From Moringa oleifera (lineage: Eukaryota; Streptophyta; Magnoliopsida; Brassicales; Moringaceae), in assembly GCA_021397835.1 (NCBI GenBank), contig JAJFZO010000799.1, positions 2,480,001 to 2,544,000 of the forward strand: DNA of 64,000 nt, written 5' to 3'. Made by a program: the position numbers and the translations under genes. How positions within the stretch are numbered: the stretch's first letter is position 1; each line of letters starts with the position of its first letter. A model generated the notes under the pieces. The model searched no databases, was not told the origin of the DNA, and worked only from the letters and a program-made list of their open reading frames with translations. Positions 1 through 13,569 of this stretch are shown here, piece after piece.

Positions 1-48
1 CAACCCAAAATTTTAATTTTTTTAATAATTTATTTTTATTCTTTAATA

Positions 49-86
<38 letters not shown>

Positions 87-1652
87 AGATAAGGTCGATG
101 GTTGAAGGCATATCACACTTTTTCAAGGCAATATGATGAAGTAACTTGAATGCATCTGACAACAGTTATCAAGAATGAAATTCGATGAGAGAGCACTCTA
201 TGACAAGATGGAATTCGATCCACCTTTCTCATCTCCCCAGTGGTAAACGAAGTCTTTATGATGCTCGATATATTCAGGGAGTTTTCTATTTCTCTTGTTC
301 TTTTATTATTTTTGAGCATTTATTTTTAATACATTGAGGACAATGTATGATCTAGGTGTGGGGGAGAGTTTTCAACATGCTATTGTTTTTAAAATATTTA
401 AAATCCAAGAAAATCTTGCTCTAAAAGGTACTTAATTTGTGTTTGTGATCTCTCTTTTCTGAGTTCTAGATCCTTCCAATGCTTGTTCCCAAAAAAAAAA
501 AAGTGTGCAAATATGACTTTAAATTCTCATTTACTGTACTATGATTAGTTGCTTTTAATGATATATTGGATTAAAAATTGTATGAGATCTAACACATATA
601 ACCCTTTTTGGTGAGTTTTGGGCCAATGAGCATATATTACATTATGCTCAATTTTCTTCTTTGTGTGTGTCATACATAGTTAATTTTTCTAGAACTTGCT
701 TTGTTATACATGTCAAATCATTCCTTTGAAGAATTAGATGTACTTAATCATAAAGGTATTTAGGTGAAAACCATATTCTTTAAAATATTTAGCCTCTTTC
801 GAAAAGCCTACCATATTCATATACCCCTAGAGAGCCGACTTTGAGCCTTAGCCTTTTCTTTGGAATTTAACCTTGATACAAGTCATAATAACTATTCCTT
901 TGATTTTTCTTTTTGAACCCTGAATTGAAGGATTATATGAGCTTACTCATATAAAACTTTCACTTATCTTAGGAAAGATTGCAAAATATTAAGAATCAAT
1001 GGTCCAAGTTATTAGAAAAAAAAAAAAAAGGAAGAGATATGAGAAAGATCAAGAAACAAAAAAAAAAACAACAAAAAAAAAAGAATAGAAGGATTGAGAA
1101 AAAAAATGGTATAAATTCTCATTACTTGGATTTGCGCAATGTGATTGAAGCAATCTTTTGATGATTACGTCATAAAGTTTTGTATGAAAAAAAAAAAAGT
1201 TTTGTATGATTCCTTCAATTCCATTAACCCAAAACCCTTTTATCATACCTTACCTAAGCCCCATTACAACCCATTTTAAAACTCTTAGATTTTTGCATTT
1301 TAATTCATTCGTTGGTAAAAGAGATATGATATACAAAGCAAGCTTATGGTAAAAGTTTTCTATGTATTGACTAGAGAGCTTATTTAATCCCTCAAAACAC
1401 TTCGAGTGAATGAGTGAATCTAAGGAGAGGGTGTTAGATCTTATGCATTTTGAGTTCAATAAAATCGTTAAGGCGATTACTGATCATGTATGCTATTTAT
1501 GAGAATTCTTTTGTGATCTTATGTTTTAATGCATGAAAAGAATATATTATTTTGGATAAGCAAAGGAAGAAGAAGGAAGGATGATGAGATGAGATGATGA
1601 GCTTGAATTATTGTATGCTTGAGGACAAGCATTATCTAAGTGTGGGGGAATT
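1..1652 (+). mobile_element. 3' internal region of an Athila-like Ty3/gypsy element, cut by window edge
   Basis: This stretch is collinear with 42212-43901, the untranslated 3' part of the complete gypsy element further right, including the (TA)n run (about 49-84), the A-rich block at 1010-1110 and a purine-rich tract just before the LTR. No pol coding sequence is present because the window starts downstream of it. The short reading frames here (for example the Lys-rich one near 979) come from A-rich sequence and are not genes. The rest of the element must lie left of the window. Confidence 0.88.
1642..1652 (+). other. Polypurine tract of left-edge gypsy element
   Basis: The G-rich run GTGGGGGAA lies directly before the TGATAG start of the LTR, the usual position of the plus-strand primer. 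The same tract stands at 43891-43901 in the complete element. Confidence 0.75.
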
Positions 1653-2852
1653 TGATAGAATGCATAATAATCATATATATTATTATATTTTTCCATATTT
1701 TATTGGTTATAAATGATTAAATCTTGGATTTTGACTATGTTTTATATTTAATAGGGTGGATTGAGGAAATCAACTAAGATGGACTCAAATTCATTATTTG
1801 AAGATATAAAGTTGGATTCCTAAGAGATGTGGATGAACTAGAAGATGTCTTTGGATAAGGCGCTGAGACTCCCAATAACATTGGAATTTCACCGAACCAA
1901 GACTTTATCTTTTATTTAAAAAGCAATTGTAGAATTTTATCTTTATCTTTATCTTTAAGAGTCCTAGTTAAAATAGGTTATTATGTTTAAGGATTATTAT
2001 ATAAAGGGGAGGTAGTTCCTTCAAAGGAACATCCAGAGTTTATTTTTTACTTTCTTCTTTTCGTAGGTCTTTTTCTTTTCATGGATTGCTAAACATCTCT
2101 TCCAGTCAAAGGATAATCAAGGGTTTGATTCTTCAGAATTGTGAGATCTAACTGATTTTATTTGTTTTTTATTTCTTCATTGTTTATTTATCTTCTGTGC
2201 TTATTGAAAATATTATCTTGGTTGATTGCAACAAAAAGGGCCCTTTGTTTAATCATCAAAATAATAGGTTACTATTTAGAACTTTAAATCCGTAATTGTT
2301 TAAGTGTTCTAATATAAGTAGTAAATAACATAGTTGATTACAAAAGAGGTTTTCAATTTATGTTATGAAGATAAATAATCTAGTTTAAATAAACCTACAT
2401 ATGTGTTTATTGGCTAGAATTGGTAGTTTTTCTAATTCTTAATGCTATTGGTAAATTAAATCCTAAGATCGTATCTAGGGTTATTTATTGATAAGAGAAA
2501 TAATTAGAGATCGTATCCTGGTTATCAAAGAAGTAAGGAAAAACAGGTTGTTAGGTGGTACCAACAACCATAACTAATTCAGTGAAGATTAAAAGATTTT
2601 TATCTTTGCATCAATGATCAATTCCTAAATCAAACCTGAAATTATACCTTTGACTGGATACTTTATTACATTAATTTTTTCTTTCCTATTTGATCTATTG
2701 TTAACTCCTCAAACCCCCTTTTCTTTTATTTTATTTTACAAAAAAATAAATCTAACCAATCTTTGTGGAAACGACCTTGCTCATCTATACTACAAGTTTA
2801 ATATTTTGAGCAAGAATTTAGGAATTTAATTTGTTGGTCTCGACAACCACCA
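1653..2852 (+). repeat. 3' LTR of left-edge gypsy element
   Basis: It starts TGATAGAATGCATAATAATC and ends in AACCACCA, matching the LTRs at 35566-36781 and 43902-45114 along its full 1.2 kb. The sequence after it (CCCTCTAAACAATTTGG) is the same as in module copy C at 63285, where no LTR is present, so the right boundary is well fixed. The 5' partner LTR and the left target duplication are outside the window. Confidence 0.9.
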
Positions 2853-4140
2853 CCCTCTAAACAATTTGGATCCAAAAAAACTCAAAATCATTCAACTCAA
2901 GTAATCAAAGTCAGTGGAGATACTAATTGGGTCAGTGAAACCAATGATCAAGCAAATGGTTTACAGCAATTGGCTGGTTACACAAGAAGAACATAGAGAC
3001 TTGGATAATAACATATTCAGCAGAGGGGCAGACAAGCCCTGGTGAACCCCGCAGAGTATGCCAGACCTACTTCTCTACATTTTCCATTAAAATGAACAAA
3101 GTTCGATTTCTGGTGGCCTTGGCTCACAGGAAGACACACTAACTGAGGATTGAAATTGGACAAACATAGAACCAAGCAAAGTTATGAAGAGAAAAGTTGG
3201 TAAAAGTGATAGTTTGAAGGATCTAAGATGAACATGAAAGCAGGGGATTAACATTTCACATGAGAAATTATCAGAATGCTATAGAAGGTTGCAAAATTAT
3301 AACTACCATCTATTGCAGTTCAAGTTCATAACATGACAAATCGCTAAACTTCTATGTCTTTTTTATAGATCTTAGCTAATCTTGGCTATCAGCCCTCTTA
3401 TAACCCCAAAAAATTTCAACACCTATGTTCAAATTCCATTTGAGCAGTAGATTCCCTTTTCAGCTCCACCTACTGCCTTCAATACAGTGACAAATCCCAA
3501 CTGGTATATGGACTCGGGTGCAACTCACCATTTCACCCTAAATGATAATGCCATGGACATAGCCAAACCTATCAAAGCACTAAACAAGTGATAGTTAGGG
3601 ATGGCAAGTCTGTAGGGATGGCAAGTCTGTACAGATTGCCAACATTGGTAATGCTACTCTAACCACAAATTCCTCTGTTGTTCATCTTTCAGATGTGTTG
3701 CACACTCCCCATTCCCAGTCTGATAAGTGTTTCTAAACTCTGTCATGATAACAAAGCTTACATGGAATGTTTTCGTGATTTCTTTCTTGTCAAAGATCAA
3801 ATCACCAAGAAGGTCATAGTCTAGGGCCTGCTTGATCGTGATCTCTATCGAGTGTCATCTTCCAAGTCCACAAGCGCTCCCTCTACCACTCCTCAGGTCT
3901 TCCTTACTAGATCATCAAATTCAAATATCTAGCACCAATGTTTAGGCCATCTTGCATTAGCTACAGTCAACAAAGTTCTTGATCTATATAATTTGAAAAA
4001 ACCAAAACAATCACAGTATCATCTTTGTAATCCCTACCAATTGGCAAAGGGTCATCGTTTACCATTTTCAATATCAAATTCAAGAGCCTTAGCTTCTTTT
4101 GATGTAATACATACTGATTTCTACTGGGATATGTGCAACC
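2853..4140 (+). pseudogene. Ty1/copia retrotransposon remnant (protease to start of integrase)
   Basis: Reading plus-strand frames around many stops gives a Ty1/copia order: an aspartic protease core WYMDSGATHHF near 3502-3535, a GAG-pre-integrase stretch (LLDRDLYRVSS) near 3825-3865, then the integrase zinc finger (HQCLGH at about 3932, Cys pair near 4026) followed by KGHRLPF and FDVIHTDFY of the integrase start. The remnant stops about there; no reverse transcriptase or LTR is recognisable. The first ~740 bases are repeated at 63285-64000. It is not functional. Confidence 0.8.
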
Positions 4141-4530
4141 GAGAATAGGACCTTCTGTTCTGGATGTGGTTTTAAAGAGACCTGCCTTGTGGCAGGGGCT
4201 GTATTCTATTTCTGGGTATTGCTACATCAAAATATTTGTTCCCTGGGAACTTAATTAATTAGTTTGCAATAAATAATTTTAGACTGTGTCGAATGAATAA
4301 AGGCCCCTTCCCACCTTGATCCCACTTGAAATTTAATGGGGAATCCTTTTTCTAACCTCAAACTTATTTAATTCTTTTTATCCTCGCCCCATTAGAGGTG
4401 GATCCCAACGAGCCCTACCTTGTTGAAATTTTTTGACATTTCTACATGTGTGCCATATCCCAATTGATAGTTGAAAGTTCTCATGTTTCATAAGAACAAT
4501 TATCATCTAGTTATGCAAAAAAAAAAAAAA
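4141..4530. repeat. Duplicated non-coding block, module copy A
   Basis: From about 4270 the sequence matches 33605-33833 (shared landmark CCCACTTGAAATTTAAT, then the TTTCATAAGAACAA stretch). In copy B this block is followed by the MULE; here it continues unbroken. I see no gene in it. Bases 4141-4270 match nothing else that I could find in the window. Confidence 0.75.
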
Positions 4531-4539
4531 AAAGTTACA
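4531..4539. other. Unoccupied paralogous target site of the MULE
   Basis: AAAGTTACA here corresponds to AAAGTTAAA, present on both sides of the MULE in copy B (33834-33842 and 49531-49539). The sequences on both sides (TTTCATAAGAACAA before, TTATCATAAGAAGC / ATTATCATAAGAAGC after) match the two MULE flanks, so this is the empty-site version of that insertion. Confidence 0.88.
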
Positions 4540-7500
4540 TTATCATAAGAAGCCGACTTCAAGTTGATACTATTTCAAAAGTTTTTGCACCTTGATGGAA
4601 TAAAATAAATCAATGCTAAGTCGCAGAGGAAAGGCAGTTTTCATTCTCAATTTGAGTGAGATTTGTAGATGAAAGAAAAAACTGTAATCAAAGGAAAAAA
4701 GAGAAGATTATTTTCTTATTTCACTAAATTGAGAGGATTGTTTTATCCTCTTCCTGTTAAATAAAAGTAAAAAAAAAATTATTTTAATCTTAAGCATAAT
4801 ACTGAACTTAACGCTGATAAAATATTTTAATCTTAAGCATACTACATAAAAAAAAAAAAATGTTGGCACCTTTCCTTTTGGGTTTTCTTAAAAAAAATCA
4901 AGGCTAGAGTCCACACAGACTCATAGGATTTAAAATGGAAGACTATAGCATATAGTGAACCAATCCTTGAAGCAAATTGGCCGAGACACAAGGCAAAATC
5001 TCCACTTGGCAGCATATATAGCCACTCGAAAAAAGATAATAATTAAGATATAACATCAAGAAAAATTGTAAGACCCTGTATAAGTATCCAAAAAGAATCA
5101 AGAAAATTTTAATATAATATAAATCACAGCGATACAATCTCTCATTTCAATAATTTAAGACTTGCATCATTTATATATATACTACATATTGGTTTTGTTA
5201 TAGTTGCATAGTTTGAGCTTGTCTAGTTAACAAGTAAGCAACTTATTAGAGATGATTGAGCTTATAAATACCAATAGTTCAAAAACGAATTTGTTTACGA
5301 ACTGTTAATATTTTGGGGATAATGATAAAAGAATACTTTAAGATGCGGTGCATTAATCTCAATCTTCATCGAATCCGCCATAAATGACATAATATCAAAT
5401 TCTCTAATTGGACAGAGTTCATTTTATTTTATAAATTCTTTAAGATGTAGATATTTAATGAAAAGTGCAGCTCGTATCACACTAGAAAGCTGTAAGTTGC
5501 TCTCAGTTAGGGATGTAAACAATGTGGAGCTAAGCGGGGATCCTTTCCTTATCCCCATCTTCATTTATGAATTTATTTTTCATTTTCGTCTCATGGTATA
5601 TTTTACGAATATGGTAAAAGAAAATTTTGTTAAAAAATTTGTAAATGGATAAATAGGTAAACAAGGTATCCATTCTTTTTTATATCATGTTTTATTTATA
5701 TAATTTTAAAAAATAATTTATTTTAAAAAAAATATATTAAACTTAAGTAATTGTAAGTTAAAATTGATTTTAATTTTAAGTTTAATTTTAAATTTATTTA
5801 AGTTTTAATTTAGATTTAAGTAAATTTAATTTAAATTTAAATTATATACAATAAAAAAATTAGTATATTAGATTTCGAAATGGAACAAGAAACATAAGCC
5901 TCTTCTACACCCATCGCCATTTAAAAGAACTCGAGAATTTCAAAATTTGTGCCCGTCTTCCTTTATATTCATTTCTGCGTACTTACTCCCATTAAGGGTG
6001 GTTGAGTGCAAAATTTCATCCCAATGCAAAAAATTGACATCCTTATTAAAACTCTTACAACTTTTATTGAAAAAATCAACCATGAAAAATTATTGTATAC
6101 ACCGATATGTGTACAAGTATCTAGATCATATCCTTTTGCGTTAATTGTATATAAATCCCTACAACACTAAAGTTACCATATACTTCTTGGTATTGCTCTA
6201 ATACTTAATGCTTGGAGTTCAAACTATCAACTAATCCTAATCTTGTTAAAACTTCTTTACTAAATTGTAATGAGTTGGCTAAAAATTAAATGAGTATATT
6301 TTTTGAATAAGATAATGATGTCTTAATATTTTTTTCCCTCTTTTTAAGCACTTAATATTAAATAATTTTTCTTCGTTTAACGTATTGACCATTCTAATAA
6401 TCTTGAATTAGTACTTTTGTACTTAAAATAGGATTTTTTTTTGAAAAAATTTTGGGTGATGTGTGTACCCCCAGCCCATTTAAAGATAATGCCAAAGGCG
6501 AAATTATTATTTTTAAATAAAGAAAAGACATATATGGTTTGAGTTGCAATTCATTCTAAACTATCTATATAGTAAGCGTTGAAAATGTAATGCACTTTCT
6601 TTATTTTATATTAAAGGAAGATGCAAAAAAAAGAAAATTTGTATAAGAAAAAAAAACATGACACAATAATCATACTATTCTAATTTTGATCAAAAAAGTG
6701 AAGTCTGTTTTATAAACTTAATAATAAATGAATGATTGGGCATTTGCATCGTAAACAAGATGAACGTTGTATTAAATTAAGTTTGTATTTTGCATTAATA
6801 ATAAACTTTAATTTATAATTTTAAAGAACTTAGAATTAGAATTAGTTTTATAAAATATGACATTTATATTAATTTTATATTACTATCAACTTGGAATACT
6901 TTTGATATATTCCAGAAACTTATCTCTATTGGAGAGATGGGAAACTTAATTAGATAGAGTTAATTTTTTTTTTTTTTGTCTAACAAAAAGATGAAGAATA
7001 TACTTCACATAGATAGGGAATGATTTTAAGGGATCATTGTCTGGATCATTTATTTACAATTAACTTTTAATGTTAAATTTTTTTACTCAGTATATTTTTG
7101 TAAATTTTTTTTGAGAGATCTAATAATATTCTCAAAATATAAAGATAGATAATATTTTTGGCTCAATATTGTATAATGTTGAGTACTATCATTGCTTACT
7201 CACTATATTAGTTGTTATTATTGGAATTAAAATATTTATTCAGGTGTGTTACTGTATTTAATCCTGATTCAAGTTTTAAAAGAAATACTTTACCAAGATA
7301 AAAAAATGTTCTTGCATCATCTTGACAAGTAATGAAGTTATCTATTCAGTTTAATTTGATACTAAAAAAGCAGTGAATTCTTTATCCAATAGAGCAAAAA
7401 TGCATTTATAAGTTATAAAATTTTTTACACTTAAAAATTATTCAGTAAATATGTCTTTATTTCAAATATAGCAATGCAATTTATTTCAAAGAATGTGCCC

Positions 7501-10261
7501 AAAGAGAAGACAATTGAATTCTTACAATATTAAAGTTAGATATGTTTTGGTATTATATACTGAATAAGAAGTTTTTAGGTATATGCTAAAAAAAAAAAGA
7601 AAAATCAAACTTACACATACTTGCATTTACTTTTGAATTATTAATATTTCTTTATATAAATGTTATCAATAAATAATAATATACCGTCTATAAAGCAGTA
7701 GTCTTTTTATAAGGGAAAGATCTACCTTTTGCTTCATGTCTATTGTATATATGCTTAAAAGATTTTATTGAATCCATATTTATAATATCATCAATATAGT
7801 TACTTAAGTGTTATGATGAATAAATAAATAAATAAATAAATTTCCAATAATGAGTAAAAGATCATACATATTATAAAAAAAATTACAAAATTTGATAATA
7901 TTGAAAATATTGAAAATATTTTTTTTTCAAAAGAAAACATGATTCAACATCAATATCATGCTTTTCAAAAATATAAAACTCATACCAATCAAACAAAAAT
8001 TTTAGAATGAATTTGTGGTTTTACATCAAAAATTTATGAAGATAGTGCAAGAAACTTTTGTAAATATGAAAGTCTTATGATTTCACTAGTACTCTTAGAG
8101 CTTTAAAATACAAAGAATTTAATTTCACGTAAATAAAATGTTTGTTCTATAATCTTATATAGTATTGCTAATACCACATGATTAATTTTTTAAAAATTAA
8201 AATAAAGAATATTGTGATGAAGATTTTATACATTTCAACTTCTTCAATAATGTAAAATTATAGTAAACTTTTTTTGAAAATTAGGATAATTTTCACCATT
8301 TATAAGAGTATTTGAAATGCCAATATAATAATTTCTAAATAATTGATCCAGTATGATTTATGTCCATATCCTTATAAAATGTATGCTCTTAAAAAAAAAA
8401 AAGAAAGTAAAGATAGATTTAGATGATTATATTGAGTTACATGGGTGATAAAAAGACATTAGAGTTTCTTGGGTGAAAGTACAAAATGAAAAATCGTAAA
8501 TGAATCAAATTTTTTTGCACATACAAAAGACAACTTATATATTAAAAAGTAACCATAGCCCCTTACCTTAGAAAGGACGAAAGTTACTTCTAATAATAAA
8601 AAAAAAAAAAGATTAAAAAAAAACCTTTGTTGAACTATGGTTTGCAAAATTTAGGTATTTACAAATTTTTGTGACATCACAAAAAAAGATTTTATTTTAT
8701 TTTATTTTTTATTTTTAAATTCCTTCCTCTTTATCTTTCATGAGTGAATAACTCTTTTAGTGTTTAAATAAAATAAACTTACCAACGATAGCAACAAAAT
8801 TAATTTTTTAAAGCGTATCAAGCATGGCATTAAGTTTTATATAAATATATCTCTCCATTTTTCTTTTGAAGTTTGTTTGAGACATTAAATCTGCAATATT
8901 AAATTTTTATTTGTTTCATGTGACTTTTCCAAAGTAGTTCTTCGCCATTTTTTTCATATTTTTTAAATAATTTTTTGAGTGCATCAAGTTGATAAGATTA
9001 TCAAATAGTTTAAGATCCATAGATTGACTTGTTTGTAGCATGATCTATATAATTTAGTTTTGATCTTTTTAATTATTGAGTTAAGGTAAAATTATTTATT
9101 TTAAAATGAATCAGACAGTAAACATCAAATTTTGAACCGAATTAGTTTATTATCAATTGAACGAGCTAAATAAATCCATATATAAGTTGAATCTATTTTC
9201 TTCGTTTAGATGTAAAATTAAATTTTATATAACAAATTTTTGAATATAAAAATTTTATCGATAAATAAAACTAATAAAATAATTTATCATTTTTTTGGTC
9301 GACTTCTTGTTTACAAATATTAAATTAATTAAATACGTGTATTATATATATATATAATTAGTCTTTTAAAAATTTATCTAAATTTATTATGCAACTATAT
9401 GGAGAAAGAAAATAAAGGTTATATTTTATTTTTTAAAATTTATATATGTTTATAAATTAATTCATCTCATAAAAATAAATATAACTTTATTTAAATTATT
9501 TATTTTCTAAAAAATATATAATTTTAAATACTTATTATTGTTATGTATATTTGTCTACTAATTTTTTTATAATTAGATAAAAGCAAATATTACTTTCTAA
9601 TTCTATAGATTTAAATATTGTACATAGAAATTGTACTAATTTGTTATATATTCCATATAAGAATTTAAATTATTAGCTTATAAATTTTTAGGATCAAATG
9701 TATTATTATTTATTTTTATAACAAAATTTATTTATTTAAATTATTTTGAGAAATAATAAACAAACTTTTTTATTAAATTAATACGCATAAAATTTATTAA
9801 ATCAACCTTTATAAATGTGAGTTACACATATCTTGTGGATTAAATCTACAAATGAGATGATAAATTTAGTCAGATTTAAAAAACTTATCATAATTTTTGT
9901 GAATCAAACTCAAACCTTATGCTTATGGGTTATTTTGAAATGATAAAGCATATTGCTATTCCCTCTAATAGATACAATGTTATCAATTTCTTTAATAATT
10001 TTACTTATCTATATATTTATTAAATTTAATAAAATAATAAAAATTATTCTTAATATTATTATTTTAATTTATATACTTTACTAAAAAATGTAAAAAATAT
10101 TTTAAAAACAATGTGCCATCATATCATTCATTTGATTTAGTTTTGAAATAGATCCATCAAATTGATAAGATGCATAATATCCTATTTATTAAAACTTCAA
10201 GTGTATACTCGGTTAGTGTTTACATGTGAATGTGTATTAAAAACAAAATAAACCAACTCCT

Positions 10262-10540
10262 ATGAAAGTGAATGTTCCTTTCAACCCTTTCAGAAAAGCA
10301 ACTATTCATCTTTGTTCCCTTCAATCACAAGAATTTTTACCAGACCAAATATGGCTAAACCTACCAGGCCAACCATGCAAAACTAAGAACCTTAATCACA
10401 AGAATGAGACCATCACGAGCATGAACTTGAAGATAAGCAATAAAGTATTCAGAACAGGACTTATTAGACGACAAGAATCCCCTGAACAGAACACCGTAAT
10501 GTGGACAAAATTACTCGTCTTCTACATTACTTCTAATTAG
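10262..10540 (+). other. Short open frame, duplicated, probably not a gene
   Basis: A 92-codon frame starting MKVNVPFNPFRKATIHL. In copy B (55591-55782) the same start MKVNVPLNPFRK is kept, but the two proteins then diverge and stop at different places, and the B version has a Lys-Pro-Thr-rich stretch absent here. Conservation of the first codons simply follows the DNA duplication. No family recognised. Confidence 0.2.
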
Positions 10541-10964
10541 GTACCCCATGAACATCCCTATAACATATTCATTGCTAGCATGCTTCGCTCTAAATTCCCA
10601 CAAAATATATTGTGTATTATGTATAGTTTGACTGATGTTAAGAATGAGTTTTGTTCTCTTCTTAACTAATTACAATCATTTGTTTAATCAATTATGCCCA
10701 ATTTTACAGTTTAATTATGCACCTAGTTTGTTTGTTTTTAATAATTTTTTAATGTGAAAAGTAAAAGGCGTGTTGCTAATGTCATTACATACACTATTTT
10801 GATGGATTGTTATCATAATATTCGTGAACTAGATGCTGATATCTAATTTTGTGATTAACTGTGCTACCAAGCGAGGCTTAGAGAGAGAAGGTTTCCAAAT
10901 TATCAGAGAATTGAGATAGAATAGGTTGATCTCATATCCCATGATTTTGAGAATTCTTGACAAA

Positions 10965-11231
10965 TTACATAGACAACGTGAGGAAATATCTATGGGAAAC
11001 AGATTCCACTAAATTCAATAAGTCTTTATTGTAGCTAAATAAATTAGTTAGCAAAATGTCATTGTAGTTTTTTGCTTTGTCTAAGGCGATATAGGAGATT
11101 TGTGTAAGTGATGCAAAAAAATCAACCATACTAGTAGTCGTTCTACTTAGAAGGAAGTATATCTCAGCAAGGACAAATCCTATGACCTTTTCATGGAGTG
11201 CTTCTCTTAACATATAACTCAGACAGCTCAA
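10965..11231 (-). pseudogene. Unrecognised gene fragment, duplicated (copy A)
   Basis: An 88-residue reverse-strand frame starting MSCLSYMLRE and ending LTLSM. Its copy at 56359-56628 keeps the start, the segment YNDILLTNLFSYNKDLL and the end, while the middle differs through compensating small indels. Similar length and ends in both copies suggest a remnant of a real exon, but neither the family nor neighbouring exons could be recognised, and the match may only reflect the age of the duplication. Confidence 0.3.
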
Positions 11232-12149
11232 CCAATGAATATAATCCTAAAGTCCAGTTCAAGATTATTGAATCTTGATGATGAAGTTAAAAGAAATTAC
11301 ACTTATGCCATGAAGTTTACTTATGTGAAGAATGGAGTTATGTATCAAGTAGTAGAAAAATATGTGAAATCCTTGGTCTATTGAGCGAAAAAATTTCCAA
11401 TAGTAAAAATGTACAGAAGCATGGAGATTCAACCAAAGTAGTTAACAAGGTGTAACCACCAATGACTTACAAATCAAAATTACCTGAAGATTTGTGTAAT
11501 GTAAGGGACTTTATGGATGGTTTTGGATTTATCTAATATAAGAGAAGTTATGAAAACTCTACCAATTTTGTACTTTGTATGTGTGTCTGCTTTTGTTACT
11601 TGATTTATAATTCTATATTTTATATGTTTCTTTCTATTTTGAATGGTTATTAGAGATTGTTTACAAGATTATGTCATATAATCAACAACCTATGGAAATT
11701 GTAGTTCAATATAAGTATTGATGACTCAAGACATTTACAGAATAGTTCTTGTTCATAAGCTAGTAGAATATAAAAAATGCACGTATACTCTATGACATAC
11801 ATTTTTTTAATAAAAAAATTATATTAGCTGGATTTGAAAACAAATTTGAGTTTAATTAATTGTATACTCTTGCAATGTATGGATTCTTCTAAGAATTTGA
11901 TGTTTAAGAATCTAAATAATGCTAACAATACATTTCCTATAATGTATAGAAGTCATGTAGTAATAGTTGCTAGACAATTTAAGTCTTTGATAATCAAACT
12001 ATTAGTGTCTACATAACTAAATATGCTGACACGTTATGCTGGAAAATAATTCATGGACCGTTAAAAAGATAAAATGTAATTAAGACATACTTACATATGG
12101 ATGTGTTTATGTCTGTATATATGTATGTATGTACATATGTATATATGTA

Positions 12150-12470
12150 TATCTTTTGAACAAAAATTTTAAAATGAATTTAATTTTAAAACAAATATAT
12201 GGTTTTTGCACAAAAATTTATGAAGATAGTGTAAGAAACTTTTATAAATATGAAAGTCTTATGATTACATTAGTACTCTTAGAGCTTCAGGATACAAAGA
12301 ATTTAATTTCACATAAATAAACTATTTGTTCTATAATCTTATATAATATTACTAATATCACATAATTAATTTTTAAAAATTAAAATAAAAAAATATTGTG
12401 CTGAAATCTTTATACTTTTTAACTTCTTCAATCATATAAATTACAGTAAACCCTTCATAAAAATTAAGAT
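12150..12470 (+). repeat. Extra internal copy of the 7985-8280 repeat segment
   Basis: The landmarks TTTATGAAGATAGTG, AAATATGAAAGTCTTATGAT and GTACTCTTAGAGCTT appear here and at 7985-8280 (and 53350-53640 in copy B). It starts just where collinearity between copies A and B ends, after a TATG-type microsatellite at about 12105-12155. No coding sequence. Confidence 0.75.
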
Positions 12471-13560
12471 TTTCATCGTTATCATCAAATCTTAACGGTT
12501 TATGAGGTAAAGCGCATTCATGTATTACGTCCATCAAAATGGTGGCATTGGTTGAAGACAACAGGGGCAGAAAAGAAGGAAATGCGCAATCTTATGTGGT
12601 AGTTGGCATGTTTACACGATTGTTGTGAGCTATTTGGTTTTTGGTAACTTGGTGAACCATTTGAAGTTTGTTGGTTGACTTGAATAGATGACATATCTTT
12701 CAAAAATGCTGATTTTCAGCACATATGACTGATGTTACATCTTTGTAGCCTCTAATTTTGTGGATGGCAAATATGCCATTTCCCTTCAATAAGCTGTTGT
12801 TAGTTATATGAGTTGATATTGCTTTTATAATTAAGTTTTACTTAGCAAGCTAGTCATTTCAATATTTATTAGTTGATATTACTTCTTATGTTTTGTTTTC
12901 TTTTTTTTTTTTAATTATGAAAAGGTTTGTAATGGAACGCAATCATTCTTCCTCTCATTCACCTTAAATATTATTCGATGGCTCATGATCCCAATATCAC
13001 CCACAAGGATATCAAACTTGATTCGGACATTTTCTTCCTTGTTTTGGTAGGTTGTCAATATATGATATGACTAAACATTGTTTAGAGCTTATAAAGGTAT
13101 TGATCAGCTGGCTTGGTCGTCAAAGTTCTTGGTGTTTTACTTCGTGACATTGGGAAGTTTTTCCCGAAAAATGTTGGTCTGATTTGCTTTTGGTTTATTA
13201 GAGTTAACTTATATAAGCCAAGGTTTGTTGTTAAACAGCCCATGTGGTATGTGGTTTTTAATACTCTCCTTGTGGTTTTTGTCCAAAATAAACATTCACT
13301 CTCATGAAAATGGGCTTGGGTTGGCTCCATACTGTTTGTAGGATCACAGGTCTTCAGAAAACTGCTAGCTTCCACTACTTTTGGGCTCATTCATGTACAC
13401 TCTAGATCTCCCCATTGCACCGTCAGGCAGATGCAGGTTGTACAGCAAGCCATTGGCTAATAAAAAATGTTTGATAATTTAAAGTCTGTTTGTGTATCAA
13501 GCTCTTACACTTTCCTTTGATGTCCTGGCACATGTTATGTGAGCAGAAGCCTTCCATTTC
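12471..13560. other. Sequence unique to copy A, no recognised gene
   Basis: Absent from copy B. It holds a 102-residue reverse-strand frame (13082-13390, MSPKVVEASSF...) overlapped by a plus-strand frame. Neither resembles a family I know. Since recognisable reverse-strand gypsy pol sequence lies at 13570-13975, this stretch may be more of the same inserted element, further downstream in it. Confidence 0.4.
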
Positions 13561-13569
13561 CACCTACTC

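Larger units (their letters stand above)
4540..12120. repeat. AT-rich segmental duplication, module copy A
   Basis: Collinear with 49540-57590 apart from small gaps. Examples of matching points: 4900/49985 (GGCTAGAGTCCACA), 8460/53820 (TAGAGTTTCTTGG), 10262/55591 (ATGAAAGTGAATGTTCC) and 11510/56935 (GGGACTTTATGGATGG). Most of it is very AT-rich with no coding signal. Parts of it (about 6900-7000, 7985-8280, 8450-9960) occur again at 12150-12470 and 15950-17670, so this is, or contains, a dispersed repeat. I could not assign it to a transposon class. Confidence 0.82.

Noticed and set aside
979..1161. Lys-rich open frame, also at 43209-43430
   Set aside because: Produced by A/G-rich sequence in the untranslated 3' region of the gypsy family; the two copies do not keep the same protein.
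7820..7850. Short AAAT repeats as a CRISPR-like or regulatory array
   Set aside because: A simple tetranucleotide microsatellite; CRISPR arrays do not occur in plant nuclear DNA.
10826..10990. Possible pentatricopeptide-like stretch on the plus strand (also near 56200)
   Set aside because: A few residues fit a PPR pattern, but stops interrupt it in both copies and only one loose repeat can be drawn; too weak to call.
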